From Telmatospirillum sp. (GTDB lineage Bacteria > Pseudomonadota > Alphaproteobacteria > CACIAM-22H2): DNA of 64,000 nt. The notes under the pieces were generated by a model that did no database searches, was not told the DNA's origin, and saw only the letters and a list, made by a program, of their open reading frames with translations. The translations under genes were made by a program, and so were the position numbers. The stretch covers positions 150,329-214,328 of the forward strand of contig JADCGL010000003.1 of assembly GCA_020248985.1 (NCBI GenBank), given 5' to 3'. Below, piece by piece: positions 40,819-49,288 of the stretch; positions within the stretch are counted from its first letter, which is position 1; each line of letters begins with the position of its first letter.

Positions 40819-41463
40819 ATGAAGCCGGACGCCATCCGCGAATTCTACACCGCCCTTGCCGCGCGCAATCCCGAGCCCCAGACCGAGCTCGAATGGGGCA
40901 ACCCGTACCAGCTCTTGGTCGCGGTTGCTTTGTCGGCCCAGGCGACGGACGTGGGCGTCAACAAAGCCACGCGGGCGTTGTTTGCGAAAGTGAAGACGCC
41001 GGCCGAGATGCTCGCCCTCGGGCACGATGCGCTGCGCGACCATGTGAAGACGATCGGCCTCTTCAACACCAAAGCCAAGAACGTAATGGCCGCGGCCGAG
41101 ATCCTCGTGCGCGAACATGGCGGCGAAATTCCGCGAAGCCGCGAGGCGCTCGAAGCTTTGCCCGGCGTTGGCCGCAAGACCGCGAACGTGGTGCTCAATG
41201 TCGCGTTCGGCGAGGCGACGATCGCGGTCGACACGCACATTTTCCGTGTCGGCAACCGCACGGGTTTGGCACGCGGCAAAACCCCGCGCGAGGTCGAAGA
41301 CAAGCTCGAAAAGCGCACGCCCGCCGATTTCAAGCGCCATGCGCACCATTGGCTCATTCTGCACGGGCGTTATGTGTGCAAAGCCCGCACGCCCGAATGC
41401 TGGCGCTGCAACGTGGCGCAATTCTGCGCCTTCAAAAAGAAGTCGCCCGCACCCAAGGGCTAG
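40819..41463 (+). CDS. nth: Endonuclease III (DNA glycosylase/AP lyase)
   Basis: 214 aa. Helix-hairpin-helix EALPGVGRKTANVVLNVAFG with catalytic Lys, then the catalytic Asp in VDTHIFRV, and the 4Fe-4S ligand motif CKARTPECWRCNVAQFC (C-x6-C-x2-C-x5-C). It removes oxidised pyrimidines from DNA. Convergent with the epimerase gene, ends overlapping by 4 bases. Confidence 0.96.
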   Translation: MKPDAIREFYTALAARNPEPQTELEWGNPYQLLVAVALSAQATDVGVNKATRALFAKVKTPAEMLALGHDALRDHVKTIGLFNTKAKNVMAAAEILVREHGGEIPRSREALEALPGVGRKTANVVLNVAFGEATIAVDTHIFRVGNRTGLARGKTPREVEDKLEKRTPADFKRHAHHWLILHGRYVCKARTPECWRCNVAQFCAFKKKSPAPKG

Positions 41464-42416
41464 GTGCTGCCTGCCCAGTACTCAACGGCCGCATCGAGAT
41501 TGTAGGCGGCCGTAAAGCCGATTTCGCGCTTGGCCCAATCGGTCGCCGAGGGCGCGGGCCTGCGGTGCGGAAAGCCCGCGAAGCCGGTTTGGATGTCGGC
41601 AGGATACTCGACCTTCAGAGGCGGATAGCGACGGCGCACCGCCGCGATGAAGTCGGGCAGCGTGTGCCATTCGCCGGGTGCGACGTTGTAAACACCTTGT
41701 TTGGGCGCGGCCGCATCGAGCGCGCACAGATTGGCGCGCGCGCAATCGCGCGCATCGACGAATTCCTCGCGCCCGCCCCACAGCAGAAGCGGATCGTCGA
41801 GCACGATTGTTTTGCCGGCCCGCGCACCGGCAACAAGCACGGAAAGCAGCCGGCCCGGCACGCTGGTCGGCCGGTCGAGTGGGCCGCCCAGCACCGCCCC
41901 GTAGCGCAGCGACACCACGTCGACGCCGTAGAGATCGCGATAGAGCAACGCCAGATGTTCGCCCGCAAGCTTCGCAGCGGCGTAGATGCTGGCCGGGCGC
42001 TGGCTGATCAGATGCAGCGCCTCGTCTTCGGCGATGGGTTCGGGCCCGTGCGCGCCGAAGCTTGTATAGGCAACCGTCGTCGAGCTTGCGCACACGATGC
42101 GCTTGAGGCTCATGCGGCGCGCAAGGTCCAAGAGATTCGCCGTGCCCATCACATTGACGCGAATGCCGGCGAGCGGGTCCTGGCGAATCCCGGTCGAAAG
42201 CATCGCCGCCGTATGCACGATTTTTTCGACCTTGTAGCGGCTTATCGTGTCCGCCAGCGCGTCGGCATCGGCCACGTCGCAGATCTCGAATTCGACGCCG
42301 TCGGGCACATGCTGCGGCGCGCGCACATCGATCATCGCGACGGACACGCCGCGTGCGGCAAGCAGTGCGGCCGTGAGGCTGCCGATCACGCCAGCCCCGG
42401 TGACCAGAACGGTCAT
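41460..42416 (-). CDS. NAD-dependent epimerase/dehydratase family protein
   Basis: 318 aa extended SDR. Cofactor site VLVTGAGVIGSLTAALL and VDVRAP, active-site Ser in CASSTTVAYTS, and Tyr-x3-Lys in SIYAAAKLAGE. The exact reaction is unknown; relatives act on sugar nucleotides or sugar acids. It is the third gene of a gntR-ethD-like-epimerase minus-strand run coupled by ATGA overlaps, next to a TRAP transporter and FAH hydrolase, so a catabolic role is more likely than envelope synthesis. Confidence 0.85.
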   Translation of the reverse strand: MTVLVTGAGVIGSLTAALLAARGVSVAMIDVRAPQHVPDGVEFEICDVADADALADTISRYKVEKIVHTAAMLSTGIRQDPLAGIRVNVMGTANLLDLARRMSLKRIVCASSTTVAYTSFGAHGPEPIAEDEALHLISQRPASIYAAAKLAGEHLALLYRDLYGVDVVSLRYGAVLGGPLDRPTSVPGRLLSVLVAGARAGKTIVLDDPLLLWGGREEFVDARDCARANLCALDAAAPKQGVYNVAPGEWHTLPDFIAAVRRRYPPLKVEYPADIQTGFAGFPHRRPAPSATDWAKREIGFTAAYNLDAAVEYWAGST

Positions 42417-42751
42417 GCGGTCCCTTTGGCGGCGGGCCCTTCTTCGAGCACCAGATGGTAGACGCGGCCCGCGAAGAGTTTCATGACCTCGGCGATGCGG
42501 CCGCGCACCTCTTGCCGGATCGGGCTTGCAAGGGCGGCGTGCATGTCGGCCAGCGTATCGAAAGCAAGGTCGAACACCATATAGACCGGCGGGGCGCCCG
42601 CTTCCGTTTCGACGGGGCGGCGCAAGCGCACCTCGCGAATGCCGGGATAGCGCGCAATGGCCGCGAGCACGGTCGTTGCCATGTGCCCGTCGAACGCAGC
42701 GCGGTCGGCTTCGGCAACGGTGCCTTCGAGAACGGCAGAGCGGATGATCAT
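42413..42751 (-). CDS. EthD-like ferredoxin-like small protein
   Basis: 112 aa. Layout and length suit the dimeric alpha/beta barrel (EthD or related) fold: IRSAVLEGTVAEADRAAFDGHM, ATTVLAAIARYPGIREVRLRRP, VYMVFDLAFDTLADMHAALASP, then a C-terminal FAGRVYHLVLEE. The activity is unknown. It is translationally coupled to both gntR and the epimerase and probably takes part in the same pathway. Confidence 0.7.
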   Translation of the reverse strand: MIIRSAVLEGTVAEADRAAFDGHMATTVLAAIARYPGIREVRLRRPVETEAGAPPVYMVFDLAFDTLADMHAALASPIRQEVRGRIAEVMKLFAGRVYHLVLEEGPAAKGTA

Positions 42752-43434
42752 TGGGGTTTCTCCAGCAAGCGGACGACCGAGTTTTCCGTGGCGATCAGAT
42801 GGGCATCCATCAGATCGGCCGCACGCGCCACGTCGCGCGCCAGCACCGCGGCCATGATTTCCTGATGCTCGGCCGCCACGTCGCGCACCTCGGCTTTCGT
42901 CTCGCGGCGATGCAGTAGGCGCACCTTGCGGTAGCGCTCGGAATGGTCGGCGAGCGTGTTCCAGAAACGCAGCAGCCATTCCGAGCCGCACGCGGCCACC
43001 AGCGCATGGTGGAAGCGGCGATGCTGCATCTCCCATTGCGTGGCCGCTGCCCGGTCGTCGGGATCCGCCGGAAGCGGCGTACGCGACAGCAAATGCATGG
43101 AGGCGACGATCTCCGCTTCCCAGGAGGCGTCGCCGCGCCCGATGGCCGCCGCGAGACACGCGCGCTCGATCACGCGCCGCGTCGACATCAGATCGACGAG
43201 TTCGGCTGCCGACGCATCGGGAACGCGCGAGCCGCGATTGGCTTCCGCCTCGACCAGACTCTCGGAGGAAAGCCGCATCAAGGCTTCGCGGATCGGCGTG
43301 AGGCCGAGCTGGAACCTGTCCTGCAATTCGGCGGCGCGCAGACGTTCGCCCGGCATCAGCTCGCCCTGCAGGATCTCGGCGCGCAATCGCCGATAAGCCC
43401 GCTCCGCCTGCGAAATATCGTCGATTTCAGCCAT
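42748..43434 (-). CDS. GntR-family regulator, FCD type
   Basis: 228 aa. N-terminal wHTH (AYRRLRAEILQGELMPGERLRAAELQDRFQLGLTPIREALMRL, residues 12-55) and a C-terminal FCD domain with helix-borne His/Asp (MQHRRFHHALVAACGSEWLLRFWNTL, AEHQEIMAAVLARD). FCD regulators bind small organic acids and usually repress nearby catabolic genes. It is divergent from the FAH-TRAP-SDR operon across an 86-bp gap with a perfect palindrome. Confidence 0.9.
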   Translation of the reverse strand: MAEIDDISQAERAYRRLRAEILQGELMPGERLRAAELQDRFQLGLTPIREALMRLSSESLVEAEANRGSRVPDASAAELVDLMSTRRVIERACLAAAIGRGDASWEAEIVASMHLLSRTPLPADPDDRAAATQWEMQHRRFHHALVAACGSEWLLRFWNTLADHSERYRKVRLLHRRETKAEVRDVAAEHQEIMAAVLARDVARAADLMDAHLIATENSVVRLLEKPQ

Positions 43435-43454
43435 GAGGGACGACCAAATTTATG

Positions 43455-43478
43455 TTGACAGTCAGATTTTATAAAATC
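43455..43478 (+). promoter_or_regulatory. TTGACA box plus 14-bp palindrome GATTTTATAAAATC
   Basis: A consensus -35 TTGACA (43455-43460) is followed by a perfect palindrome at 43465-43478 between the divergent gntR and FAH genes. Its place between -35 and the expected -10 is where a repressor such as the adjacent GntR protein would block the FAH-TRAP promoter. Confidence 0.5.
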
Positions 43479-43520
43479 ATGCTCGGTTTATTGCAAGAAG
43501 AATGATGGGGCGGGGATACG

Positions 43521-44429
43521 ATGAGCAACAATCTTTGGTCGCTTGTAACGCTTGAAGTCGACGGCAAGCCTGTGGCCTGCATCGAACGCGACGGCGCATT
43601 CTATCGGCTCGCACCGTCGCTCGCGCGCGTCGGGCTGGCCGGGATCGATACTGTCGCCGCCCTGTTCGGCGACTGGGCGCGCGCCAGAACCGCACTCGAC
43701 GCCGCGTTCCAAAAGCTCGACCCGGCCGACAAGATCGTCGGCACGCGGCGCCTCGCGCCGCTGCTTTATCCGGGCAAGATTCTGTGCGCGGGTGCCAATT
43801 ATTTCGACCATCTCGCCGAGATGGGCATGCCGGGTGCCAAGAAAGAAGACCAGCGCCTGTTTTTCTTCATGAAGCCGCCGCGCAATGCCGTGGTCGGCGA
43901 GGGCCCGACCGTGCATGTGCCGATCGGTACCAAGGCGTTCGACTGGGAGGTCGAGCTTGCGCTGGTGATCGGCAAGACGGCGCGCAACGTGTCGGTCGAA
44001 AACGCGCTGAGCCATGTCGCGGCCTATACCGTCTCCGTCGATTTCTCGGCGCGCGACCACAACCGCGCGCCCGAAACTTTCTACAAGCTCGATTGGGTCG
44101 CCGGGAAGGCGAACGACACGTGCTGTCCGCTGGGGCCGCGCCTCGTGCCCGCCGCGGCGATTCCCGATCCGCAGAATATCGGCCTGAAGCTCTGGCTGAA
44201 CGACGAGCTCAAACAGAATGGCCGCTCGACCGACATGATCTTCACCGTCGCCGAGCAGATCGCGACCGCGTCGCGCATCATGACGCTCGATCCGGGCGAC
44301 GTCTTGCTGACGGGCACGCCCGCCGGCGTGGGCGTGCCCAAGCAGACTTTCTTGAAACCCGGCGACCGCGTCGATGCCGAGATCGAGAATGTCGGCAGAC
44401 TTTCCGTGACCATCCAGCCGTCGCGTTAG
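43521..44429 (+). CDS. Fumarylacetoacetate hydrolase (FAH) family protein
   Basis: 302 aa. Core FAH motifs KILCAGANYFDHLAEMG, FMKPPRNAVVGEG, metal ligands in FDWEVELALVIG and the Asp in VSVDFSARDH, and MTLDPGDVLLTGTPAGVG. FAH enzymes split C-C bonds of 2,4-diketo or oxaloacetate-like acids, for example 2,4-diketo-3-deoxy sugar acids. It is first in an operon with a TRAP transporter and SDR dehydrogenase, so a sugar-acid or keto-acid degradation role is likely. Confidence 0.87.
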   Translation: MSNNLWSLVTLEVDGKPVACIERDGAFYRLAPSLARVGLAGIDTVAALFGDWARARTALDAAFQKLDPADKIVGTRRLAPLLYPGKILCAGANYFDHLAEMGMPGAKKEDQRLFFFMKPPRNAVVGEGPTVHVPIGTKAFDWEVELALVIGKTARNVSVENALSHVAAYTVSVDFSARDHNRAPETFYKLDWVAGKANDTCCPLGPRLVPAAAIPDPQNIGLKLWLNDELKQNGRSTDMIFTVAEQIATASRIMTLDPGDVLLTGTPAGVGVPKQTFLKPGDRVDAEIENVGRLSVTIQPSR

Positions 44430-44482
44430 ACCGCCCGGCTCCATCGCTTATCGAAAACGTTCGGACAAAAAGGAGAGACGGC

Positions 44483-45472
44483 ATGAAATACTTCACGGCA
44501 CTGGCCGCTGCAGCCGCCCTGCTGACGGCCCCGATTCTGGCCAAACCGGCCGCAGCGCAGACCGAAATCCGCATCTCGCACGCCGCGCCGCTGAATTCGT
44601 CGCTGCACGACGCGTTCACGCTGATCAAGACGCGCATGGAAGCGAAATTCCCGGGCGCCGTCCGGGTGACGGTGCACGGTGCGAGTTCGCTGTTCCGCCA
44701 GGGCACCGAACTGCCCGCCATGCAGCGCGGCAATCTCGAAATGTCGAGCCCCGTCACGTTCGAGATCGAAGCGCAGCTGCCGGAATACGGCGCGTTCGGT
44801 GCGGCCTATCTGTTCCGCGACGCCGACCATCTCATCAAGACGTTCCGCAGCGACATCGGCAAGGAGTTCGCCGACGACGTCGCTTCCAAGATGGGCATCG
44901 TCATTCTCGACACGGCCTATCTCGGCACGCGCACCGTCAATATCCGCAGCGACAAGCCGATCCTGAAGCCGGCCGATCTTTCGGGCGTGAAGATGCGCAT
45001 GCCGCCCGGCCCCGCCTTCCAGGCGCTCGCCCGCGCGCTCGGCGCCACGGCCGTTTCGATGCCGATCACGGAAGTCTATCTCGGCTTGAAGACCGGCTCG
45101 ATCGACGCGCAGGACAATCCGATCAACATGACGCGCGACTGGAAGTTCCAGGAAGTCACGGCCCAGGTAATCTTGACCAAGCATCTGGTGCAGCCGGTCT
45201 TCATCGCCATCGCCAAGCCCTTTTTCGACAAGCTCACGCCCGACCAGCAGGCGGAATTGCGGTCGGCCGCGCGCGAAGCGGCCGACATCCAGATCGCCCG
45301 CACGCTGAAGGACGAAGCCGATGCGACCGAGACGTTCCGTGCCGCCGGCATCAAGATCGTCGAGCCGGACGTCGCGGCCTTCCGTGCCGCCGTGCAGGAG
45401 CAGTACCGGCTTGGGAACCTCGCCGAGAAATGGAAGCCGGGCCTGCAGGCGCGCATCGAAGCCGTCCGCTAA
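44483..45472 (+). CDS. TRAP transporter solute-binding subunit (DctP family)
   Basis: 329 aa with a Sec signal peptide (TAPILAKPAAAQ). The mature protein has the DctP signature FRQGTELPAMQRGNLEMSS, RTVNIRSDKPILKPADLSGVKMRM and ITEVYLGLKTGSIDAQDNP, with the conserved Arg in KMRM that pairs with the ligand carboxylate. AAGGAGAG lies just before the ATG. It binds an organic acid in the periplasm; the ligand is not evident. Confidence 0.92.
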   Translation: MKYFTALAAAAALLTAPILAKPAAAQTEIRISHAAPLNSSLHDAFTLIKTRMEAKFPGAVRVTVHGASSLFRQGTELPAMQRGNLEMSSPVTFEIEAQLPEYGAFGAAYLFRDADHLIKTFRSDIGKEFADDVASKMGIVILDTAYLGTRTVNIRSDKPILKPADLSGVKMRMPPGPAFQALARALGATAVSMPITEVYLGLKTGSIDAQDNPINMTRDWKFQEVTAQVILTKHLVQPVFIAIAKPFFDKLTPDQQAELRSAAREAADIQIARTLKDEADATETFRAAGIKIVEPDVAAFRAAVQEQYRLGNLAEKWKPGLQARIEAVR

Positions 45473-45525
45473 GCCCGCCTCCAAACGCGTTCCCGCATCG
45501 CCACGCAACGAGCAAAGAGGCAACG

Positions 45526-46047
45526 ATGGTCGGCAAAATCGTCGGTGCTGTGCGCAAAACGGCGGAATGGATCTCCGTCCTTCTGCTGTTCGCAATGTTC
45601 GTCGTCTCGCTGTCCGGCGTGGCGATGCGGTACGTGTTCAACCAGCCTTTGTCGTGGAGCGACGAACTCGGCATGGTCATGCTGCTGTGGGCGGTCTTCA
45701 TCGCCGACGCGTTCGTGACCAAAGATTCCGACCATATCGCTTTCGATCTTGCCTGGGACGTCGCCTCCGCGCCGGTCCGGCGCGCGATCCTGCTGCTGCA
45801 AGGCGGCTTGTTCTGCGTTCTGTTCGCGCTCGCGATCCCCACGGTGATCGACTACATCCTGTTCCTGTGGCGCGAGCGCACGTCCGCACTCGAATGGCGC
45901 CTCGATTTCGTCTATTCGTGCTTCGCGATCTATCTCGTCGCCCTCGTCGTGCGCTTGGCCGCGAAGTTCGTGCGCGCCGCCGGCAAGAATTGGCGGCAGG
46001 AAGTGGCCGACGGCGACGCCGCGCAGACCGCCAACATTCTCGGCTGA
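45526..46047 (+). CDS. TRAP transporter small membrane subunit (DctQ family)
   Basis: 173 aa with four hydrophobic helices. LSGVAMRYVFNQPLSWSDELGMVMLLW is the DctQ signature. It pairs with the DctM protein encoded 4 bp downstream to form the sodium-driven permease. Confidence 0.92.
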   Translation: MVGKIVGAVRKTAEWISVLLLFAMFVVSLSGVAMRYVFNQPLSWSDELGMVMLLWAVFIADAFVTKDSDHIAFDLAWDVASAPVRRAILLLQGGLFCVLFALAIPTVIDYILFLWRERTSALEWRLDFVYSCFAIYLVALVVRLAAKFVRAAGKNWRQEVADGDAAQTANILG

Positions 46048-46051
46048 CGCG

Positions 46052-47344
46052 ATGAGCCTTGGTTTTGCCACGCTCCTGGCCGTCTTCGTCGTGGCGGCCA
46101 TCCTGCGCCTGTCGGTCGTCGCGTCGATGTTCGCGTCCGGCATCGCCTATCTTTTTGTGACCAAGCAGGATATCGGCCTGCTTGCCGACCAGACGCTCAA
46201 CAGCACGATCTCGCTGAGCCTGCTGCTCGCCGTGCCGCTCTTCATCCTCACGGCGAACGTCATGAACGCCGTCACGATCTCCGACCGGCTGTGGAATGCC
46301 GGCAGCGCCTTGGTGGGGCGCTTACGCGGCGGACACGGCCATGTGACCGTGCTGATGAATATCGTGATGTCGTCGATGACCGGCAGTGCGGTTTCCGACG
46401 TCGCCGGGGCGGGCACGGTCGCGGTGCGCATGATGCGCACGCAAGGCGGCTATTCGGGTGGCCTTGCCTGCGCCATTGCCGCATCGGCCTCGCTTCTGGG
46501 CCCGCTCATTCCGCCGTCGATCCCGATGGTGCTGTACGCGCTGCTGTCGGGCGCTTCGATCGGCGCGCTTTTCCTCGCGGGCATCCTGCCCGGCTTGCTG
46601 GTCGCCTCGTCGATTTCGATCTGGATCTTTTTCATCGCCGGCAAGCGCAATCTGCCGCGCGGCGAGACCGTGCCGCTGCGCGCCTGGCCGCGCGTGATCG
46701 GGCAGGCTTTCATACCGATGACGCTGCCGTTCGTGCTGCTCGGCGGCATCTGGTTCGGCGTGTTCACGCCCACCGAAGCCGCCGCCGTCGCCGCGTTCTG
46801 GGCGATCGCGATCGGGCTGCTTGTGTACCGCAATCTGAGCCTTTCGGCGCTGATCGGCGTCTTCCGCGAATCCTCGCGCCAATCGGCGATCGTGATGATG
46901 CTCATCATGTCGTCTTTCATCGTGAACTACGCCATCACCAACGAAGGCATTGCCGACGCGATGGCGGCGTGGTTCGCGCGCATGGAGTTTTCCGCACTCG
47001 CCTTCATGCTCGTGGTCAATCTGCTGTTCCTGGTCCTGGGCACGATCCTCGACGGGGCGGTGATGCTGCTTGTGTTCATTCCGGTGCTGCTGCCCACGGT
47101 GAACGCGCTCGGCATCGATCTCGTCTATTTCGGCGTCGTCGTGATCGTCAATTTCATGCTGGCAATCATCTCGCCGCCCTACGGCCTCATCCTGTTCGTG
47201 CTGTCGGCCCTCACGCGCGTGCCGATGCGCGAGATCAACCGCGAGATTTGGCCGTTCCTGATCCCGCTGTCGGCGACGATGTTCGTGCTGATCTTGTTTC
47301 CGTCGATTACGCTCTTTTTGCCGCGCCTGTTCGGCTACCAGTAG
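46052..47344 (+). CDS. TRAP transporter large membrane subunit (DctM family)
   Basis: 430 aa with about twelve hydrophobic segments. Motifs include VPLFILTANVM, MTGSAVSDVAGAGTVAVRMM, LGPLIPPSIPMVLYA and GTILDGAVMLLVFIPVLLP. It is the transport subunit that couples uptake to the sodium gradient. Followed 5 bp later by the SDR gene. Confidence 0.94.
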   Translation: MSLGFATLLAVFVVAAILRLSVVASMFASGIAYLFVTKQDIGLLADQTLNSTISLSLLLAVPLFILTANVMNAVTISDRLWNAGSALVGRLRGGHGHVTVLMNIVMSSMTGSAVSDVAGAGTVAVRMMRTQGGYSGGLACAIAASASLLGPLIPPSIPMVLYALLSGASIGALFLAGILPGLLVASSISIWIFFIAGKRNLPRGETVPLRAWPRVIGQAFIPMTLPFVLLGGIWFGVFTPTEAAAVAAFWAIAIGLLVYRNLSLSALIGVFRESSRQSAIVMMLIMSSFIVNYAITNEGIADAMAAWFARMEFSALAFMLVVNLLFLVLGTILDGAVMLLVFIPVLLPTVNALGIDLVYFGVVVIVNFMLAIISPPYGLILFVLSALTRVPMREINREIWPFLIPLSATMFVLILFPSITLFLPRLFGYQ

Positions 47345-47349
47345 CGGCG

Positions 47350-48081
47350 ATGGCAAACAAAGAAACCGCCATCGTGACGGGTGCGGCTCAGGGCATTGGC
47401 CTTGCGGCGGCGCAACGGCTTGCGCATGACGGGTTTCGCGTCGTGCTGATGGACCGTGCGGGCCCGGCACTCGAGCGCGAGGCGGCGGCCTTGCGCGATG
47501 CCGGGCACGAAAGCGTTGCGGCGATCTGCGACGTGTGCGAACGCGCAAGCGTTGCGGCGGCGTTTGCCGCCGAACCGCGCATCGACGTTCTTGTGACGGC
47601 CGCCGGCATCTACAACGACGCGCTTTTCCTCGATCTCGACGAAACGCGTTTTCGCCAGATGCTCGACGTCAACGTCGTCGGCACGTTCATTCCGGCGCAA
47701 GAAGCGGCACGGCGCATGCAGCCGGGCGGGCGCATCGTCACGATCTCGTCGCGCGGCGCTTTGGGCGGTACGCGCTTTGCGCATTATGTCGCGTCGAAAG
47801 CCGCCGTCGTCGGTTTGACGCGCGCGATGGCGATGGAGCTGCGCGCTTCGCGCATCGCCGTCAATTCCGTCGCCCCCGGCTTCACCGACACGCCGATGAC
47901 CCGCTCGGCCCCGGCCGAAATGTTCGCCGCCTGGGAGGCGCTGGAGCCTTCCGGCAAGGCGGCGTCGCCCGCCGAAATCGCCAATGCGATCGCTTTCTTT
48001 GCGAGCCCGACAACGAGCTTCGTCACCGGCCAGACCTTGTTTGTCGATGGCGGCAAATCGCTCGGCGGTCTTTCGATCTGA
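47350..48081 (+). CDS. Short-chain dehydrogenase/reductase
   Basis: 243 aa classical SDR. TGAAQGIGLAAAQRL cofactor motif, AGIYND, Ser in ISSRGALGG and catalytic Tyr-x3-Lys in HYVASKAAV; the end FVTGQTLFVDGG is typical. With the FAH hydrolase it could oxidise a 2-keto-3-deoxy acid to the 2,4-diketo form that FAH enzymes split. Last gene of the FAH-TRAP-SDR operon. Confidence 0.9.
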   Translation: MANKETAIVTGAAQGIGLAAAQRLAHDGFRVVLMDRAGPALEREAAALRDAGHESVAAICDVCERASVAAAFAAEPRIDVLVTAAGIYNDALFLDLDETRFRQMLDVNVVGTFIPAQEAARRMQPGGRIVTISSRGALGGTRFAHYVASKAAVVGLTRAMAMELRASRIAVNSVAPGFTDTPMTRSAPAEMFAAWEALEPSGKAASPAEIANAIAFFASPTTSFVTGQTLFVDGGKSLGGLSI

Positions 48082-48098
48082 ATTTTGCGGCTGAACGC

Positions 48099-48575
48099 CT
48101 AGCTGCGCGGTGCCGGGCCGAGCTGGGCGAAGCAGGCTTCGACCGGCATCGGGCGGCCGACCAGCGTGCGCGCATCGACATGCGCCACGCGCTGGCCCAG
48201 CAGGTCGTCGCGATAGAGGAAGGCTTCGAAAAAACATTCGGCCGTGCGATAGCGCCACACTTCGGCCGGGCCGTCGCGGCGCACGAAATTGGCCGGACCC
48301 AGTCGCGCCACCAACGCCTCGCGACCGATCCCCACCAAGGCGCGCGCGCTGTTGGCGGCGGGGGCGACGGCAACGGCCGTCGGTGCGGTGGCGCCTTGTG
48401 CGCTCGAAGGGGCGGGCTCGGCCGGCGGCAAATCGACCGTCGCGGCCACCACGGATGTCGGCGCTGGTGCGGCGGGCGCACCCGTGCAGGCAGCCGCCAG
48501 GGCTGCCGCACAGCCACACAGCACCACGCGGAGAAACCGCCGGGCGAGATGCCCTTGCTCAGTCCGCACGCGCAC
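48099..48575 (-). CDS. Hypothetical lipoprotein
   Basis: 158 aa from a GTG (48575; a second GTG at 48569 is possible). The signal peptide LRVVLCGCAAALAAAC gives a lipobox, then a Pro/Ala-rich linker and a conserved-looking end LVGIGREALVARLGPANFVRRDGPAEVWRYRTAECFFEAFLYRD. That segment resembles small outer-membrane assembly (SmpA/BamE-like) folds in having a G-xx-xxLGxP-type pattern, but I cannot assign it. It lies 15 bp downstream of the bactofilin gene on the same strand. Confidence 0.72.
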   Translation of the reverse strand: MRVRTEQGHLARRFLRVVLCGCAAALAAACTGAPAAPAPTSVVAATVDLPPAEPAPSSAQGATAPTAVAVAPAANSARALVGIGREALVARLGPANFVRRDGPAEVWRYRTAECFFEAFLYRDDLLGQRVAHVDARTLVGRPMPVEACFAQLGPAPRS

Positions 48576-48589
48576 GCAACCCTTGTCGA

Positions 48590-49177
48590 TCAACCGCCGT
48601 CGTTGCCTTCCGGCTTGCCCAGGCGACTCGTGTCGACCTGCACTTCGCCGGCGATCTGGCCGCCTTCTTCGATTTCGATGCGCCCGTAGCGCACCGTGCC
48701 CGAGACCTTGCCGGTCGAGCGGATCCACAGTTTCTGGCGCACATTGAGGGTGCCCTCGAACGTGCCCGCGATCTCGGCGTTTTCGATCTCGGCCATGCCC
48801 TTGAACACGCCGCTTTCGGCGATGTCGACGAAACGGCTTTCCGACAAAGAGGCCTCGACCCGGCCTTCGACGATCAGGCGTTCGCACGAGGTGATCTGGC
48901 CCGACAGCACGATCTCGCGCCCGACGATGAGCTTGCGCCCTTCGATCGCTTCGCCGCGCTGGACGGGTGCGGGCGTTGCGGGCGGACGCGGGGCGGGTGT
49001 CGCGAGCGGGGCTGCGGCGGCGCGCGCAAGGGCGCCCGGCGACGGCGGGGTGGCGCGCGGGAACGGGCGCGGCGTCACCATTTCGGCCGTTTCGGGTTCG
49101 GGTGCGGCGGCGGCAGGGGTCGGTTCGGGCATGGGCGGCTTTACCTCTTCGGTTTCGTCCTTTTTGCGGCGGAACAT
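48590..49177 (-). CDS. Bactofilin (polymer-forming cytoskeletal protein)
   Basis: 195 aa. A basic start MFRRKKDETEEVKPP, a Pro/Ala linker (residues 20-75) and a beta-helical bactofilin domain from residue 80 (IVGREIVLSGQITSCERLIVEGRVEA, VFKGMAEIENAEIAGTFEGTL, GRIEIEEGGQIAGEVQVD). Bactofilins assemble into membrane-associated filaments that shape the cell or recruit envelope enzymes. Between the CysZ-like and lipoprotein genes on the minus strand. Confidence 0.92.
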   Translation of the reverse strand: MFRRKKDETEEVKPPMPEPTPAAAAPEPETAEMVTPRPFPRATPPSPGALARAAAAPLATPAPRPPATPAPVQRGEAIEGRKLIVGREIVLSGQITSCERLIVEGRVEASLSESRFVDIAESGVFKGMAEIENAEIAGTFEGTLNVRQKLWIRSTGKVSGTVRYGRIEIEEGGQIAGEVQVDTSRLGKPEGNDGG

Positions 49178-49288
49178 AGGGCAGGTTCCTTTTTGCGACG
49201 CTAGGCGTTAGCGACGCCGCGTTTTTGCGACGTGCATTTGGGGTGCGGCGACCGGGGCAAGCCCCCGACTCGTCGGCTCGGGCGTACT

